Below are positions 46,216 through 57,995 of a stretch of 64,000 nucleotides of DNA, piece by piece (within the stretch, counting starts at the first letter, position 1; the number at the start of each line of letters is the position of its first letter). A program made the translations under genes and the position numbers. The stretch lies in NCBI RefSeq assembly GCF_041146795.1, contig NC_135174.1, positions 24,638,878 to 24,702,877 of the forward strand, read 5' to 3'. Source of the stretch: Maylandia zebra (Eukaryota > Chordata > Actinopteri > Cichliformes > Cichlidae). Below the pieces are notes generated by a model. It saw nothing but the letters and a program-made list of their open reading frames with translations. It made no database searches and had not been told where the DNA came from.

Positions 46216-48275
46216 TTTGAAACGTATGTTTGTTTGTTTGTTTGTTTTTGTTTTTTAGGGCTTGTTGGGTATATTGGTGTCTAAAATTGTATGTGTGAGT
46301 GTTTGTCTCTGGAAAGACAGGCTGTCTACATAATAGCCTTGTTTTTACTCTATGACAGTTGTGATTGGCTACAGTTCACTTTAAATTGATAAATTTTAAT
46401 GATTAAAAAAATAATGATTGTCACAGTTTATTTATGTTTAGCTTTCATAAACAAATATCAAAATATCTAAACTACATTTTGCAATTTCTTTTGGGATTTT
46501 AACTTTTTTCCAGGGTATAGTGAAACTCTAATTTGAGATGGAGAGTAGATGACCTGCTCTGACTCCCAGAGTTGTGATTTTTCTTTCTTTATGTGGATGG
46601 TTGTTGGCACTCTGGCCTACAGGTTAAACCCTAATCTATCATCTGCAATCTCTTTGTTACTAGTGTGAGCTTTTTTTTTTTTTTTCTTTTTTTTGCTGAA
46701 ATACTTTAAATGTGCTCTGAATAACTTCTGCTTCAAATGCAGGTATATGGTAATAACTAAATTATTTTTTCTTGGTGTGTAAATCTACTTTCCAACGATC
46801 CCTGTTGAAGAAAACATGTTTCTTTTCTTTACCTTACCATCTTCAAACTAAAATTAATCAATTATGTTGGAAAAATTTGTTTCAGTCATTTCTTTCCCCC
46901 AAATAACAAAAGCTACCCTTTTGGTGGAGATGAAGTAGGGCGCCCTACTGATAGCTGAGATTTATAAACACATTTTTGTTTTGTTTCCTACTATTACAAT
47001 TTACTTTTTGCGCCTTTTAGCCATATTTTTGAGTTTCGTTTTCCTCAATCAAGGATAATAAGGACAAAACAAGGATGGGATCAATGATAGAACAATGCCC
47101 TCAGTCTGATTTTGAAAGTTCTGTCGCTGAAAACAGTTCCTACACCAGTAAACTGCTGGTGAGAGGATTCCTTGTTCTGCACCAATCCCTTGAGAGCAGA
47201 TGACACTTTTAACCAGAACCTGCAGCAGGTGGAGAACTGGTTCTGTTACTGAGCTCACTGAGGCTGCAGAGCAGGACAAGAACTACACCATTGTGGTGTT
47301 TGATGTCATTCATAGGCATGTCAATGGTGCCAGCCCTGCTGCAGCTTTTATGGATTTTTGGAGGGTTGTCTAGTTTTCCTTTTAGGAAAATTGGGGTCTA
47401 GATCAGACTGCATTTTGTGTGACATAATAAGTGGTTATCAAAATACTGCCCTCTGCTTTCTTTTTATTCAGTGCAAGGATCCAAGTCCTGCGTCCTTCTT
47501 TGCACTGTTTGCTCTGTTAAGTAAACACCTGCTTATGTTCTGTAGGTCATTTGTCAGCCTTTAAAACAAACAAGCGTTAAGGCATTTCTTTGCTGGCCTT
47601 CAATTATTCTAAATGGCTTGGCCCTATCGCTGTACAGCATTTAAGAAGCTGCATTTAAGCCATCTGGATTGAGCTACATTACATGTGGGAAGCCACAGTC
47701 TCCTCAGCACTTCCATCTGTCTGTAACTTACTAATACAGTGTGTTAGGCACAGATGGAAGAGCTGATGGCTTGGCTAGTATTAAATAAAGCCCTTACAGT
47801 TGCAGTAACCCTGCAGGCAGTTTGGTAACATTAGTTTTAGCAAACACCACAAATCTTATCATCCTGCTGATGAAAGGAGATTCACATGAACCAGTTAGCT
47901 ACTGCTCCTCTCTCACGGTTTCTCAGCTGAGACCACCAGTCTATTTTTAGACTTGCAGAACATATAAAGGGTTTACAGACATCTTTGTGTGTGAGTGTTT
48001 TAATAACAAATATAAACCTTAATTTCAGTTAATATAGGGTTACATTTTTTTTGGTAGTTCGAACTGTGGAGTAGACTTTCTTGTTTCAGTTTAGTCTTTG
48101 TAGTTACATTTAGTTAAATTTTAAACTCAAACAGCTAAAGGATTGAGATTGATGATCATCTATCCATCCATTCTGGATAGACGGGTGAAAGAACATATGA
48201 ATGGACATATCTCTGATTCTATGGAAATTATTATTAGTTTCAAAGTGGGGGTGGAAAAGGTTGCTCTGGGTTTCT
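46216..48275. other. Non-coding DNA, nothing recognised
   Basis: AT-rich, with a T-rich tract at about 46671-46694. No supported exon, although weak similarity between 47200-47290 and 53175-53260 suggests another old repeat. Confidence 0.45.
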
Positions 48276-48277
48276 GG

Positions 48278-48394
48278 ACTTCTACCTCCACACCTAAAAT
48301 GACAACAGACCACTGCCACCATCTGGAAAGAAGTAGAGTCCATCTGCAGCTCATTAAACTGACGTATTACTAATAAAGCAATAATTTAGAGGTA
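48278..48394 (+). repeat. Left arm of an inverted repeat pair
   Basis: GACTTCTACCTCCACACCTA, CACTGCCACCATCTGGAAAG, TCCATCTGCAGCTCATTAAA and GCAATAATTTA all recur in the same order on the minus strand at 49488-49606. Overall identity is high over about 115 bp by eye. Confidence 0.8.
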
Positions 48395-49487
48395 AGGAGA
48401 CAAGACAGCACTCATTTTGTACTAAATATTGAGCCCTGCTACTACAGTACAGTGAAATAATCCTAATTACTTGCGGCACAGTCAAGTTTCGAGAAATATT
48501 ACTTCAAGTAAAATGAACTACAGAAAAAGACAAATTCTAAGTTACACTGATATAAGCCAGAAGCTTTTGCCACTAACTGCAGAAGAAAATTATAGCCGAC
48601 CGGTACATGGCAAAATATTGTACATTTACAAGTTGTGCATCCCTTGTTTTGTCATTTTAGAAATATCTTATGTTTCAAGTACTGATACACATTGATGTGC
48701 TTTTCTTTGTTTAATAGTCCCAAGGCCTGCATTGTTTCTTATGTAATAATGTGGGAATGTGTAGTTTCACTCAGAGCTTTTCTTGCATATGTAGTGTTGT
48801 ATTAAAAAATGTTTTTTTCTTTTAAAATTGGTGGTTAGTAAACTTTTGCATTTATCAGATAGACATAAAAGAAGAATGCAGGCATTTCTCTATAATAATA
48901 CATCATAGATGTACTTTTGTTTTGTGTGGAGACCAATTGCTATTATGTGCATTGTCACACCCTCCAAAAAGGCCCATTTCGCAGTGAGAAAAACCTTTAT
49001 AACTGTAATTATAGTTAATTAAATGTAAAATAAATTGTGTGATACTTGGGTTCTGTAGATATTTATAAAATTAAGAAGTGATGCATCACAACTTGAAAAT
49101 TTGACCTGGAAAGAGCAAAAAATTGAAAAGTAATGTGTTTTCCTTTTTATTTTAAAAAGGGAAAATGCACATTAATTAACATGAACACTTTGTCCCATCA
49201 GTTGAATGGATAGTATTTATCCATACGGGCTAATTTTCATCGGCAGTACCTTGTAGTTTGATAGATGAAGCCTCTGGTGTATGGCATTAGATTTTGGTGC
49301 AGTTCTTTCTTTGCTACTGTCAGTATTTAATTCCCAGCACAATATTTACTGAAAACATGATTGTGCCACAATTAGGGTGATCTCACTGTAGCAGCAGGCT
49401 TGAATATTTAGTGTGAAATGAGGGCTGTCTTGTCTACTCACCTCTGGCACTTCTCACAGTCTTTTCTTGTCCTCTTCCATTACAAAC

Positions 49488-49606
49488 TAAATTATTGCTG
49501 TACTAGCAATACATCAGTTTAATGAGCTGCAGATGGACTCTGTACTTCTTTCCAGATGGTGGCAGTGGGTTTTTGTCTTTTTAGGTGTTGAGGTAGAAGT
49601 CAATTC
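49488..49606 (-). repeat. Right arm of an inverted repeat pair
   Basis: Reverse complement reads GACTTCTACCTCAACACCTA, then CACTGCCACCATCTGGAAAG and TCCATCTGCAGCTCATTAAA, matching 48278-48394. The arms converge with about 1.1 kb between them. Confidence 0.8.
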
Positions 49607-50015
49607 AGAATTTTTAGGTATAATTTCTAAACCTTGCTCAACCTTAGAAAGTGATTTCCTGTGAAAACCCGCAAACCCCACACGATTCCCTAACATGGAA
49701 AAGAATCAGCACGAGCATTTTAAAACTTGTCCCAGGGTGTAGTTGTTTTTTTTTGTTTGTTTTTGCTTTAAACGAGGTGCAAGTTTTTGTGTTCAGCCTT
49801 CGCTCTTGTTAACAAGGAAAAATCCCCTCACTCTCAGGCTTCTTCCACGTGAAGTCTTTTTGCCATTGTGACTCAGATTTTCCTCTTTCTTGCCGACTTC
49901 TATAAACACACTTGTCACTTTTCACGTTTTCCAGCCTCCCCACAGCAGTAGTAGTCTCGCTGCTTCTCTTCTGCTGATTCAACATTGTGCTTTTGTGTGT
50001 GTTTTATCCCCTCAG

Positions 50016-50127
50016 TCTGGGAGAACAGAGAGGCGACAAGAAGAATGACGAGTTCCTGAGATGCTCAACGGACTCGTACATGATTTTCTAAGGCCTCCAG
50101 AAGCTGAAGACGGGGTGTCAGTGACAG
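50016..50127 (+). other. Candidate exon, probably 5' leader or start exon of a gene to the right
   Basis: A strong pyrimidine tract and CAG (TTTTATCCCCTCAG) end at 50015, and a consensus donor (ACAG|GTAAGA) follows 50127. The 112-nt segment is GC-richer than its flanks. A tiny frame (ATG 50044, four codons) precedes ATG 50061, whose frame (MLNGLVHDFLRPPEAEDG...) stays open to the donor with a purine at -3. No family is recognised. It could be a non-coding leader exon or hold a start codon for a plus-strand gene such as lzts2, the expected neighbour of twnk. The coding body is not in this window. Confidence 0.4.
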
Positions 50128-52489
50128 GTAAGAGGAGTTTCTTGCATGCAGTACTGCTAAAACCTCTGCATATGTTGAGGCCATTTCCTCATACCCGCAT
50201 TAGGTTTTCTCTAATGGTCATTTCCTGTTTGACACTTTGACGTTGTGACTTGGCTTCAGCGTGGCCCACATGTTGCAGCGTGCATAGTGCTGGCGTGGAC
50301 GTTAACACATTCTTGCTGCGTGGGAGCTTGCAACAGATCTTAATCATGGATAGGGTATTGCTGTAATTCCAGAGCGGGAGGCATAACCCTAATCTCTTTG
50401 CCACATTATACAGTAAATCAGAGTGTGGTTAAGTCGGGTCCCTGCCAGCTCAAAACAGCCCATTTGTGTGGATTTATGTATGACTGGACTTGCTCAGTAG
50501 GACTACTTATTTTAATCTACAAACGACCCTTTCACTTCTCTCTTCATACTGATGAAGCACCCTACTGCTGAAATTTTCTCAGCGGTTTTATTTGGGAGGT
50601 GTGCATGAATTGCTTTGTGCCATGGTGGATTATTTTGGAGGTAAGTGGTCCAAAGGGCTGGCTGGTCAAGGCCAGTTTTAGCTGCAGCGTCCAATGGGAG
50701 TGTGTCCCCATGCCGAGGCAGCACGGACACTGATGGATGGCCTAGCTTTCTGTTGGTTTCTGTTCCCAGACGGGAGCCGTTGTTATGAAACTATAGAAGG
50801 AAGCAGGATGACGGACCGCAGAGAGATGGCAACACAGCTTATTGTGGATGACCACCTGATGGGCATCCGCTATAGATGTAGATAAAGTAGAACTGTGGGC
50901 TCTCGGGAGCCGTTTTCAGTGTTCACTAGAAATTATGTTACTCCTGGCACTCCTAAACATTTTAAGTATCACTGTAGGATAATAAACTTTATATGACTGA
51001 GGAAGAAAAACTGGAGACCACAGACAGATGTACCCAATATTTCTGCAAAGCCACACTGGAATTATTTATTTTACTGGAATTTCCCTCTAATATTCCTCAT
51101 GGTTTTAACTCTGCTGTCCTGCAGATAGAGAAGTTACAGAATTTTACTTTACTGCTGCTTCAGCCTGTAAATCAGTTCCCTCAAATAGGGGCTGAGTCAT
51201 ATTGGCCATCCCATGCCAGTAAAGTGGTAGTGTTAATGGTGGCATTCACAGCGGTGATTTGCAGCCTGCGTCTTTAGTCCAGCAGTTGTGGCCTCCAGGC
51301 GGCTGATTAATGGTGTTTGCTCTCAAATGGTAGCCTCCAACAGAGAGCAGTTTCTGTTGCTTTGGCTGCAGGCTGATGAGACCTCACTTGTGGCCCATTT
51401 AGTATTCTCAAGACCTCCCATTGAGACTTGATCAAGAATGACCTTGAACTCCATCCCCAGCATCATGTCTTGTTGCCTGAAGGACAAACCTTGTGCCTAC
51501 TACTGTGACCCAGTTCTATGAGCAGGGAAAGAGAGAGTTGAAAACGAAGAGGGACAAATCTGTGTTTGTATGTGTGTAAGGCGGTGGTGGCAGGGCATAG
51601 CCTACTTCTCGTACCCTACTTTAGCCCTCTCTTTATGTGGGAGCAACTGAGCTACACTGACTACACCATCTCCTGTTTCCTTTTTCCTTTTTTTCATGTT
51701 TATTGACCAGATGGTGGCTTACAGGTCAAGGCAAACGCTGAATGCTGCCAAAGCCATGTTGGAATAAACTTCAGCATGTCATATCCTCGATTAAACTGCG
51801 ATTACTGTCTGATAATCCTAAATTGAAGTTCAGTTAGTAATGCTGGTGTAAGAGTAAGCCAGCATGCATGAAACTTTAATAAAATAAAATTATTACTCAA
51901 CCTATACCCACACAACACGAAAAGCAGACATGCGAGATTAACAGGGCAGCATTTAGCAACTTAAGAAACAAATATTTGTCTCAAATGTTGGTGGAAACTG
52001 TATAAACCATACCTCTATTTATACAGACTATAACTATATTTGGTGATTTGTTTTAGTATTTTCTTAATTTCTGCAGTGAAGGGAATGAGGGAATTGTATA
52101 ATTGATTGAATATATCAATAGAGGGCTTGCAGATGTTTGGGTTGTATTTAAGGTCTAGAACCATATATGAAACAGAGAAGATGGAGAGGGTGTACATTGT
52201 CAACATCATCTCTGCTTTTAAAATTGGGCTTCAGACTTTTGTAGTTGGGGCTAGATGAGGTGACCCCCAAGTTCTTTTTGGTTTTGCTGGAATAGGCTCA
52301 GCCTGCTGAGGAATTTCCTATGATACACTTGGCATTCATCACCACCTGTCTACTTCCCTCTTTTAATTCCTGATGCATTTATATGCTTGTCTGTAACTTT
52401 TATCTATTCTCTCCTATAGTTAATGTTTTGTCTCATTTGTTATTCGTGGTCTCTTCTGTCCTCTCACCCCAGAGTTGGTTGCACTAGAT
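50128..52489. other. Non-coding DNA, possibly intronic
   Basis: No assignable exon. Around 50690-50890 and 51220-51420 composition is even and non-repetitive, which may mark conserved non-coding sequence. Confidence 0.4.
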
Positions 52490-52680
52490 ACCCGCACCTA
52501 CCTGAACCTGGTTTCTTCCTCTTAAAAGGGAGTTCTCTCTTCCCACCATTGCCAAGTGCTTGCTCATATAGAATTTTATGATTGCTGGGGTTCTCTCAAT
52601 AGAAAACACCTTGAGGTGACTATTGTTGTGAATTGGTGCTATATAAATAAGACTGATTTGATTAATTTGAAAGTTCAGTT
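52490..52680 (+). mobile_element. Teleost retroposon 3' tail, diverged copy
   Basis: GGTTTCTTCCTCTTAAAAGG, GCCAAGTGCTTGCTCATATA, CACCTTGAGGTGACTATTGT and GGTGCTATATAAATAAGACT parallel 42225-42435 in the same order. More diverged, hence older. Confidence 0.75.
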
Positions 52681-52774
52681 CCTGCTGCCAAGCTCGCTCT
52701 AAACACTTTGTCTAGTGGATAGTTTTGTGGCCTGGTTGCCATTGTGGCCATGTGTAGTTTCTTTTATTTCATTT

Positions 52775-52930
52775 AGACAGCATGGTGGCTTAATTAGTTA
52801 GCAATATTGTCTTAAAGCAGGAGAGTCCTGGTTTGAATCTAGACAGTTTGCATTTTCTCCCGGTGCTTGTGTGGGTTTTCTCCAGGAGCTTTGGTTTCTC
52901 CCACCACTGGAAAAAGATGCAAAGTTAATG
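52775..52930 (+). repeat. tRNA-derived SINE (DANA/HE1-like)
   Basis: CAGCATGGTGGCTTAATTAG, then a B-box-like CCTGGTTTGAATCT, then TTTGCATTTTCTCCCGGTGC and TGTGGGTTTTCTCCAGGAGC, the standard order in teleost tRNA-derived SINEs. The 3' tail is lost. Confidence 0.75.
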
Positions 52931-53483
52931 CTGTCTGTCTGGACAAGGGCTGACAGTGTATATTCTAAATGAGATTATATAATCAAATATTTTTTTAAAA
53001 GGAGGGGTTTTTGAGTTCTGGTAGCACTAATCCAGACAAGAGATTCTTAATCTCCTGGTTTCTGGGTTCATTAAAGGTGAATAATAATCCAGTGAAATAC
53101 CATCTTGCTGTCAGATGTACTCAATGTTTGTTCCTCCTCCTGCTCTGAAAATATGCTGTAATCTGAAGGGCCGTGTTAACCAGAACCAACAGGAGGAGAA
53201 CTGATTCATGTGCCACGATGCTGAACTTTCAGAGGCCATAGAGCAGAAAAACGACTACAATCGCTAGCTGCAGTCCAAGACTGAAGAATGTTTTTGTCAC
53301 AAAGCGTGTGGGTGTGTGCTGTGAATGGAGGCACCAATGCTTTCACTATAAATACTTGTGTGCACACGACACGGCAGCCCCCTTGCCCACTGAATAAATA
53401 GAACCTCAATCTTTTGAAAACACTTGTAAAGCACTTTTAAAAATGAACCCTGAACCAGACAAAAGTGCTCAAGAGTCGTTGTA

Positions 53484-53503
53484 CTTTCTTTCTTTCTTTC
53501 TTT
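53484..53503 (+). repeat. CTTT microsatellite
   Basis: About five tandem CTTT units. Confidence 0.9.
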
Positions 53504-54688
53504 ATCATCAAAGCATGTACACTAGATTCCTGCACCAGTTAAACCAGTTGAAATGTAAACAGCTCTTCATCACTTCTGTAAAAATTTCAACAGTCCCTTT
53601 CACAGATGCTTGGAGCAAATATGCAGCTGTTTGCAAACAGATGTTATCACTTTATGTACAACCCCCAAGACATTGAAATGCTAAAATATAATGCAGGTAT
53701 AAAATATATCCATATATTATATGAAACCCTTATTGTTGTTCTGCTAGCTTAGCACCATGTATTCCTACCTGTAGCCGCTTACTGCTCACTCCCCCAAAAT
53801 CATTGTGTGTGGAGTACCTTAACAATTATATTGAGAGGTGATTGTGCAGGATACTGCTTTAGTTGTAGCACTACAGCTCTTATATACTGTGCTCTCGTTT
53901 GTATTTTTCACTGGCATTTGTTTTCATGAGACTTTTTAGAGCAGAGATAAGCATTACCATGTTGTTTTTAAATGTGCCTGCATGTCATACATCCAGAATT
54001 GCTTCTTAAAATATCAAAATCCTCACTTGGGTGTTTTTCCTTTAAGGTAAACCAGTTCTAATCTTTCAGTGGCAGCTTCTTCTAATTAATCATTCGTATC
54101 ATAATTACCTGTTTTAATCCTTTCTGGGAGTTAATTAAACAGGCTCCTTTATCTGTAGTTCCATAAAACTACAATTTCACTCTAAATCTTAGTGTTTACA
54201 CGTCTCCTTTAAAGACTCAATTTGGACAGCTAATAATGCCATCCATTCATTTATCCACTTCAGGGTTGCAGGGGGTTCTGCACCTTTACAGAGTGAGATG
54301 CATGCAGCACCACTTTATTTTTTATTTTTTACTTTGTTTAAAATGTGTGGACAGATCAGAATGATCTTTAACTGACAGCTTTTTCCCCCTTCCCTTGCAT
54401 CCTCTTCTTTTAACTGCCTGACAATGGCAGTAGAGGACCTTGCAGAGTATAGTTTCTTTAGTCAAAGGAAATGGCAGAGGAGTGGAGCACGGAGAGAGGA
54501 GGTGTGCATATGTCAGAGAGGGGCTGGGTAGTGCTGAGAGGAGGAGGAGGTGGGATGCATGAAAGAGAGTGAAAAGCAGGGAAAGGGGAGGGGACTGTGC
54601 TCTCATTCACATTGGTGGCATTTGCCTTGAGAATGAGCGGTTTCTTTTTTGGGGAAGGGGGGTTTTAGAGAAGTTTTTTCCCCCTCAG
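53504..54688. other. Non-coding DNA, nothing recognised
   Basis: AT-rich sequence followed from about 54470 by a purine-rich GA/GGAG stretch. No supported exon. Confidence 0.45.
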
Positions 54689-54796
54689 GAGGGTTGGTCA
54701 GAAACAGGAACGGAGTGAGACACGAAGGGGCAGGAGGCTGGATGATCAGAAGGAGCTGGTCAGACATCAGAGCAGCTATGCAAGGAACAAACTGGG
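54689..54796 (+). other. Weak candidate exon
   Basis: TTTTTTCCCCCTCAG ends at 54688 and a donor GTAAGA begins at 54797. The 108-nt segment is purine-rich with no long conserved frame. It could be an alternative leader exon of the same putative gene as 50016-50127, or chance. Confidence 0.22.
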
Positions 54797-54886
54797 GTAA
54801 GAGACTCGCAGGAAAAAACCGTTGGAGAAACAGGAAGTTACCTTTTAATTACCTGGCCATTGAAAGTGATGGGCGGTGTTTGACAT

Positions 54887-54909
54887 TCACAGTGGGAGTC
54901 CCACTGTGA
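54887..54909. repeat. Perfect palindrome
   Basis: Arms of 11 bp, TCACAGTGGGA and TCCCACTGTGA, match perfectly around a single central G. Confidence 0.9.
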
Positions 54910-55257
54910 CTGAAAGTTACAGAGGATTATTGTACATTAAGGTAAAAAGAGAAGAATTTTTACATTTGTGTAAAGAAATGTAAACAATTAGTTGATGAAT
55001 CTCTTAGCTTATCAGCATGCACTTACTGTTTTCCTATTCAGTATGCCATCTCAATTTTTATAATCTCCTTAAAATAAGAATTAAATATCTTTAGGTTTAG
55101 ACTCCCAATCAGTCTAAATAAGCAGAAATTGTTAAACATCAGTATTGTTTTTAATAACTGTAAGATTTCATAGACCGTATAGTTAACAGTAGCTGTAGGC
55201 AAAAAAAAAAGGTGGAAAGAACTGCCGTGACCTTTCACTGATTACTCTTCTGTAGCT

Positions 55258-55475
55258 GCTCAGTGGTGCAAGGGTGGCAAGTAGAGGTTACTGTATAGTA
55301 AAGTTTAAGCGTAAGGGCCTCTGTTTACACATTTGCCTAACAGGTGAAAGATCCCCTGTTTGATCCCAGGAGGACACAAATGCCTTTTGGGGCTATGTCA
55401 GAAAGGACAAAAACCCCCAAAAAACGCCAAATCAAACATGCAGAACTACTTGGTGTGGAGACCCTTTGGGAATAA
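55258..55475 (+). repeat. tRNA-derived SINE, HE1/DANA-like
   Basis: A degenerate tRNA-like head ending in GTTTGATCCCAGGAGGACAC, then AAATGCCTTTTGGGGCTATG, CAAATCAAACATGCAGAACT and GGTGTGGAGACCC, the ordered blocks of a common teleost SINE. No coding content. Confidence 0.7.
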
Positions 55476-57654
55476 GTGAGCATCTGAAAGTAGCTTTTAG
55501 AGCATCATGGTCATTGGAAAGTGCATTTCTATGTTTTAAATCCAGAATCCCTCTTACTTCATAGCAAAATTGCTTTGCAAATGGATCATAAATCCTGAAA
55601 AATGCCTGTTTAGTCAAATATTTTAAATATACTGGTCACCACTTCTGTATAGTGGAACTACTTATAATGCAGTATGCATGCACTTCAAAAAGGTAATATT
55701 TATGTCAAAAAGGTTCTAGAAGGGTGGCGTTAAGTCCCGACTTACAGGAAAACCACACGGTACAAAATACCACTGTAATGGCTTGTTGGTCTTTATTGTT
55801 GTATTTTCCTGCCTCAAATGTAATGACTTGTTGTTTTTCTCTTCGTCAGGTGTAAATCATATGTTTAGCATTTGAACAGCACTCTATTTGTGATTTTTCT
55901 GTCTTTTTGTTATAAAGCCTGACATTTTTATAGACAGTCTTTCAGCATCTAAACGATGATTAGTCACTGCAGAAAAGAGAAAAAGGGCTAAATTATGGTT
56001 TTATATTTTTTTGAAGGCCAGCCCTTAATGTTTTAATGGATTTGTGTTGTTTAATGATAAATGGTTTGGGGTTTGCTTACTGAATGATTCAGAAGGTGTT
56101 TTGTGGTCTAATATTTATCACAATTATATGTGGTACATATTCATAGCACCTTTCAGCTGTTAATTACAGTTTCTAAAGGCTTTTTATTCCCTTTTTTTAT
56201 TCAGTTATTCTTCTTGGGGAATCTAATATCGGTTTTATTTATTTGAGTTGTCTAAAAAGTTGCAGCTTTGCTTGGGAACATTACCTTTTGGCATGATAAC
56301 CGGGGTGTTTGTTGGGGCACTGAGGTGTCTGCCTGTGGAAAGGTAGGTTGTCTACAAACCAAAATAGCTTTGTCACAGTTTTCTCTCTGTGTTCCAGTTT
56401 CCAGTATGAGGGGAAAGAATAAGGAGATTGGGGGGTGTGACAGAAAGGGAGAGTTGGATTCAGAAGTTTGATGGAGAGTGGAGGAGGGGATCTCCAGACT
56501 CATTTGTTTGTTCCCTCATGTGGACCCTCCCTGGGGAAAATTGAAGCTCTCTCTTCTTTACTTCTTTCTGCCCATGTTCTTCTTTGAGTCAGAGCTGTTG
56601 CTCCTAACACCTCTGAGTCTCGGATGAGGGCTGGGATAATACAACTTTTTGCCAGTTCCAACACTTCACCTGGTGTTGGAATATTTTTAGACTCACCTCT
56701 GTGGTTGTGGATGTGTGTTTATGGTGTGGCGCTAACAAAGGAGGACTTAGAGTAGGCTCTTTCAGTTTGTCTCAAAGCAGGTTTGTGTGACGTTGCAGTT
56801 TTAAAGGGCATGGCTAATAAACTGCATATACTGTCTCTTTATAAACGGCCTCTATAAAAAGGCTTTTATACTGTTTGCGTCTCTAATTGCCAATCTCAGA
56901 TGCAGTCAGACGAAAGGTTGCCACGCATGCCAGAGAATGCTGCTGAAATTTATCTACAGTTTACTGCTGTACGTGTAATAAAATATGCCGCTGTGATTGG
57001 AGCAGCCTGCCTGAGTGGAGTTTTTCAGAGCAGACTGCAGACTTTCCTTCACATTTTATGTGCAGCATATAGTCTGATCCTGTAGACTGAATCCTCAGCA
57101 TTTCTTTGTGAATGTATTGATCTCTCTTTATTGATTTTTGTCATCTCTGCTTCTTATTTCGCCACAGAAATGAAGATGTGTGAAAGTCTGAGAACTTTTT
57201 CGTTTTAAGGGCAGGTTCAAAGTTGTTAAAATGATGGGGTTTTAATAATGTCCTGTCTCTTAATAAATCTCCTTTTTGCATGAATATAAGGGACAAAGCA
57301 TTTAGAAGCTATTTAATGTAGTAGCAAAACTCTAGTCTGTCTTTTGTGGCAAAAAGTTGACATTGGAGGGTCATAAGCACAGACTGTATGTAAAAGATAG
57401 ACATAGCCATACCATAACTCATTTGCTTCTAGAATTTAAGGCCTCACTGTCAGTGTGTTTTGACTAATGCTATGTTTTTGGATGGGCTTTTAGAGCCAGA
57501 AGTGAGCATATTTGGATGAGATTGTGGCGTTTCAAACCAACAGCTAACACTGCCATGCTTGGTTAGCAAGCTGTGTTCATAAACTGTAGGGATGCTTATT
57601 GGTGCTAAGTAACAAACTGATTAAACAGAAAACTAGAATTTCACTCACTTGAAG
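55476..57654. other. Non-coding DNA with a possible conserved block
   Basis: No gene recognised. The part at about 56890-57080 is compositionally even and could be conserved non-coding DNA; its short open frame has no family signature. Confidence 0.4.
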
Positions 57655-57995
57655 TAAAGCCCAAATGTCTTGGATGGTTTGTAACGCATAGCAAGGCATA
57701 ATATCAGTCAGATAATTTAACTAAAAATTATGCAAAAGGCGCCAACAGCACGGACACTGCTGAGATCCAGTTCAGTGGAATGGACTGAGGTGAAGTCAAG
57801 CAAATGGCTACACCTGTAAATCAAAGTGGCCCCTTACCCATTTGTACAGTTGTTCTGAAGTGGGAAACCAGCCATAGATGTCATTACCGGGCTATAAACA
57901 TATTTTTAAAGTTGGAGATTTTAACATGGTCATTGGAAGAACTGCAGTTTTTTTGCATTTACAGATTGGCTTCACTTCTCAGCTCCAAGGTTGCT
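57655..57995 (+). repeat. Low-copy dispersed repeat (family C), copy 2
   Basis: CGCATAGCAAGGCATAATAT, GCAAAAGGCGCCAACAGCAC, CCAGTTCAGTGGAATGGACT and ATGGTCATTGGAAGAACTGC align in order with 45960-46215. This copy is longer and carries extra internal sequence. Confidence 0.55.

Noticed and set aside
47200..53260. Possible repeat shared by 47200-47290 and 53175-53260
   Set aside because: Shared words (TTAACCAGAACC, GAGAACTG) are few and spacing differs; not strong enough to list as a family.
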